Assembly: GCA_947311795.1 (NCBI GenBank)
Contig: CAMZLX010000144.1
Location: 1-6,962 of the forward strand
Source of the DNA: an uncultured Zetaproteobacteria bacterium
Lineage (GTDB): Bacteria; Pseudomonadota; Zetaproteobacteria; Mariprofundales; Mariprofundaceae
Reading direction: 5' to 3'
DNA: 6,962 nucleotides
Shown: one piece after another, positions 6,394-6,962 of the stretch
Layout of the letters: each line of letters opens with the position of its first letter
Numbering within the stretch: the first letter of the stretch is position 1
The notes under the pieces: generated by a model
Told to the model about the DNA's origin: nothing
The model's database searches: none
Seen by the model: only the letters and a program-made list of their open reading frames with translations
Position numbers and translations under genes: made by a program

Positions 6394-6962
6394 ATGCAAA
6401 CCAATATCCCCCAATCCATACTTGATACACCCCAAGGCAAAGAAGCCAATGATATTTTGCGCTCATGTGTGCATTGCGGCTTTTGCACGGCGACTTGCCC
6501 AACCTACCAAGAGCTTGGCGATGAATTGGATGGTCCGCGTGGACGCATTTACCTCATTAAAGATATGTTGGAAGGGGGTGATGTCACCACGGAAACCCAG
6601 CAACATTTGGATAGATGTTTAACGTGCCGTGCGTGTGAAACCACATGCCCATCAGGCGTTGAATACGCGCATTTGGCAGAGATTGGTAAAGCCATGGTGG
6701 AAGAAAAGGTGGGCAGACCTTGGGCGCAGCGATTATTACGCAAAGCTTTGGTTAACATTTTGCCGAATCGCCCCTTATTTGCAGGGCTGATGCGTTTGGG
6801 TCGTTTATTTCGCCCAGTGTTGCCTAAATCCTTGCAAGCAAAAATCCCCAAAGCAAAAAAAGTGGGTGTTTATCCAAGGCAAGAACATTTGCGTAAAGTG
6901 TTGTTGATTGAAGGCTGCGTGCAGCCAAGCATGTCTCCTGAAATTGATGTGAATACAGCGCA
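6394..6962 (+). CDS. glcF: Glycolate oxidase iron-sulfur subunit GlcF (5' part, cut by the window end)
   Basis: GlcF carries two [4Fe-4S] clusters and takes electrons from the flavin subunits to the quinone pool at the membrane. The window shows 189 codons; E. coli GlcF has 407, so roughly the first half is here. Two ferredoxin-type motifs are intact: C25-x2-C28-x2-C31-x3-C35-P (CVHCGFCTATCP) and C75-x2-C78-x2-C81-x3-C85-P (CLTCRACETTCP). Between them LGDELDGPRGRIYLIK matches the family. Near the edge the first CCG domain begins, with VLLIEGCVQPSMSP (Cys175). The start at 6394 follows the glcE stop with no gap (TAAATG), and AAGGA at 6382-6386, inside the glcE end, is placed 7 nt before it, so translation is probably coupled to glcE. 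No frameshift or missing cysteine is seen in the part present. Confidence 0.97.
   Translation, partial: MQTNIPQSILDTPQGKEANDILRSCVHCGFCTATCPTYQELGDELDGPRGRIYLIKDMLEGGDVTTETQQHLDRCLTCRACETTCPSGVEYAHLAEIGKAMVEEKVGRPWAQRLLRKALVNILPNRPLFAGLMRLGRLFRPVLPKSLQAKIPKAKKVGVYPRQEHLRKVLLIEGCVQPSMSPEIDVNTA

Noticed and set aside
6549..6851. A 100-codon open frame on the minus strand, antisense to glcF.
   Set aside because: It overlaps the conserved cysteine-motif region of glcF and has no recognisable features. Shadow frame.
1..6962. Hunt for mobile elements, defence genes, CRISPR arrays, retrons, tRNAs or other unusual systems.
   Set aside because: Nearly all of the window is accounted for by conserved core-metabolism genes with short spacers. 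No arrays, long inverted repeats, integrase-like or toxin-antitoxin-like genes are seen.

Overview
This is an ordinary chromosomal stretch of a Gram-negative bacterium, probably a proteobacterium. The evidence is an outer-membrane DUF481 protein with a signal peptide, GlcD/E/F proteins close to the E. coli ones, and PlsY/PanBCD proteins of proteobacterial type. Base composition looks to be in the mid-40s % G+C by eye. The genus cannot be named from the sequence alone. No insertion sequence, integrase, tRNA, rRNA, CRISPR or phage gene is seen.

Layout. (1) Positions 1-75 hold the last 24 codons and stop of an unidentified + strand gene. It converges on plsY, with a short hairpin between the two. 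(2) Positions 135-2784 are four minus-strand genes in the order panB, panC, panD, plsY. panB/panC overlap by 4 bp and panC/panD by 1 bp, while plsY follows after 66 nt. PanB, PanC and PanD together make pantothenate from alpha-ketoisovalerate, beta-alanine and aspartate (the ketopantoate reductase is not here). PlsY makes lysophosphatidate for phospholipids. (3) Positions 2785-2995 are a divergent intergenic region with promoters for panB and the next gene. (4) Positions 2996-3697 encode a secreted DUF481 outer-membrane protein, closed by a very clear intrinsic terminator. (5) From 3832 to the right edge lies glcD-glcE-glcF, the three-subunit glycolate oxidase. glcF is cut by the window end after 189 codons.

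How they work together: panBCD is one translationally coupled biosynthetic unit. glcDEF encodes a membrane-associated FAD/Fe-S complex oxidising glycolate to glyoxylate, often used to salvage 2-phosphoglycolate-derived glycolate or to grow on glycolate. The DUF481 gene stands alone between them as its own transcription unit.

Nothing here amounts to a new biological system. The points most worth a second look are small: a CGCAGAGG-type repeat that forms the glcD-glcE junction and supplies the glcE ribosome binding site, a 16-codon relay ORF across that same junction, and the attachment of plsY to panBCD.
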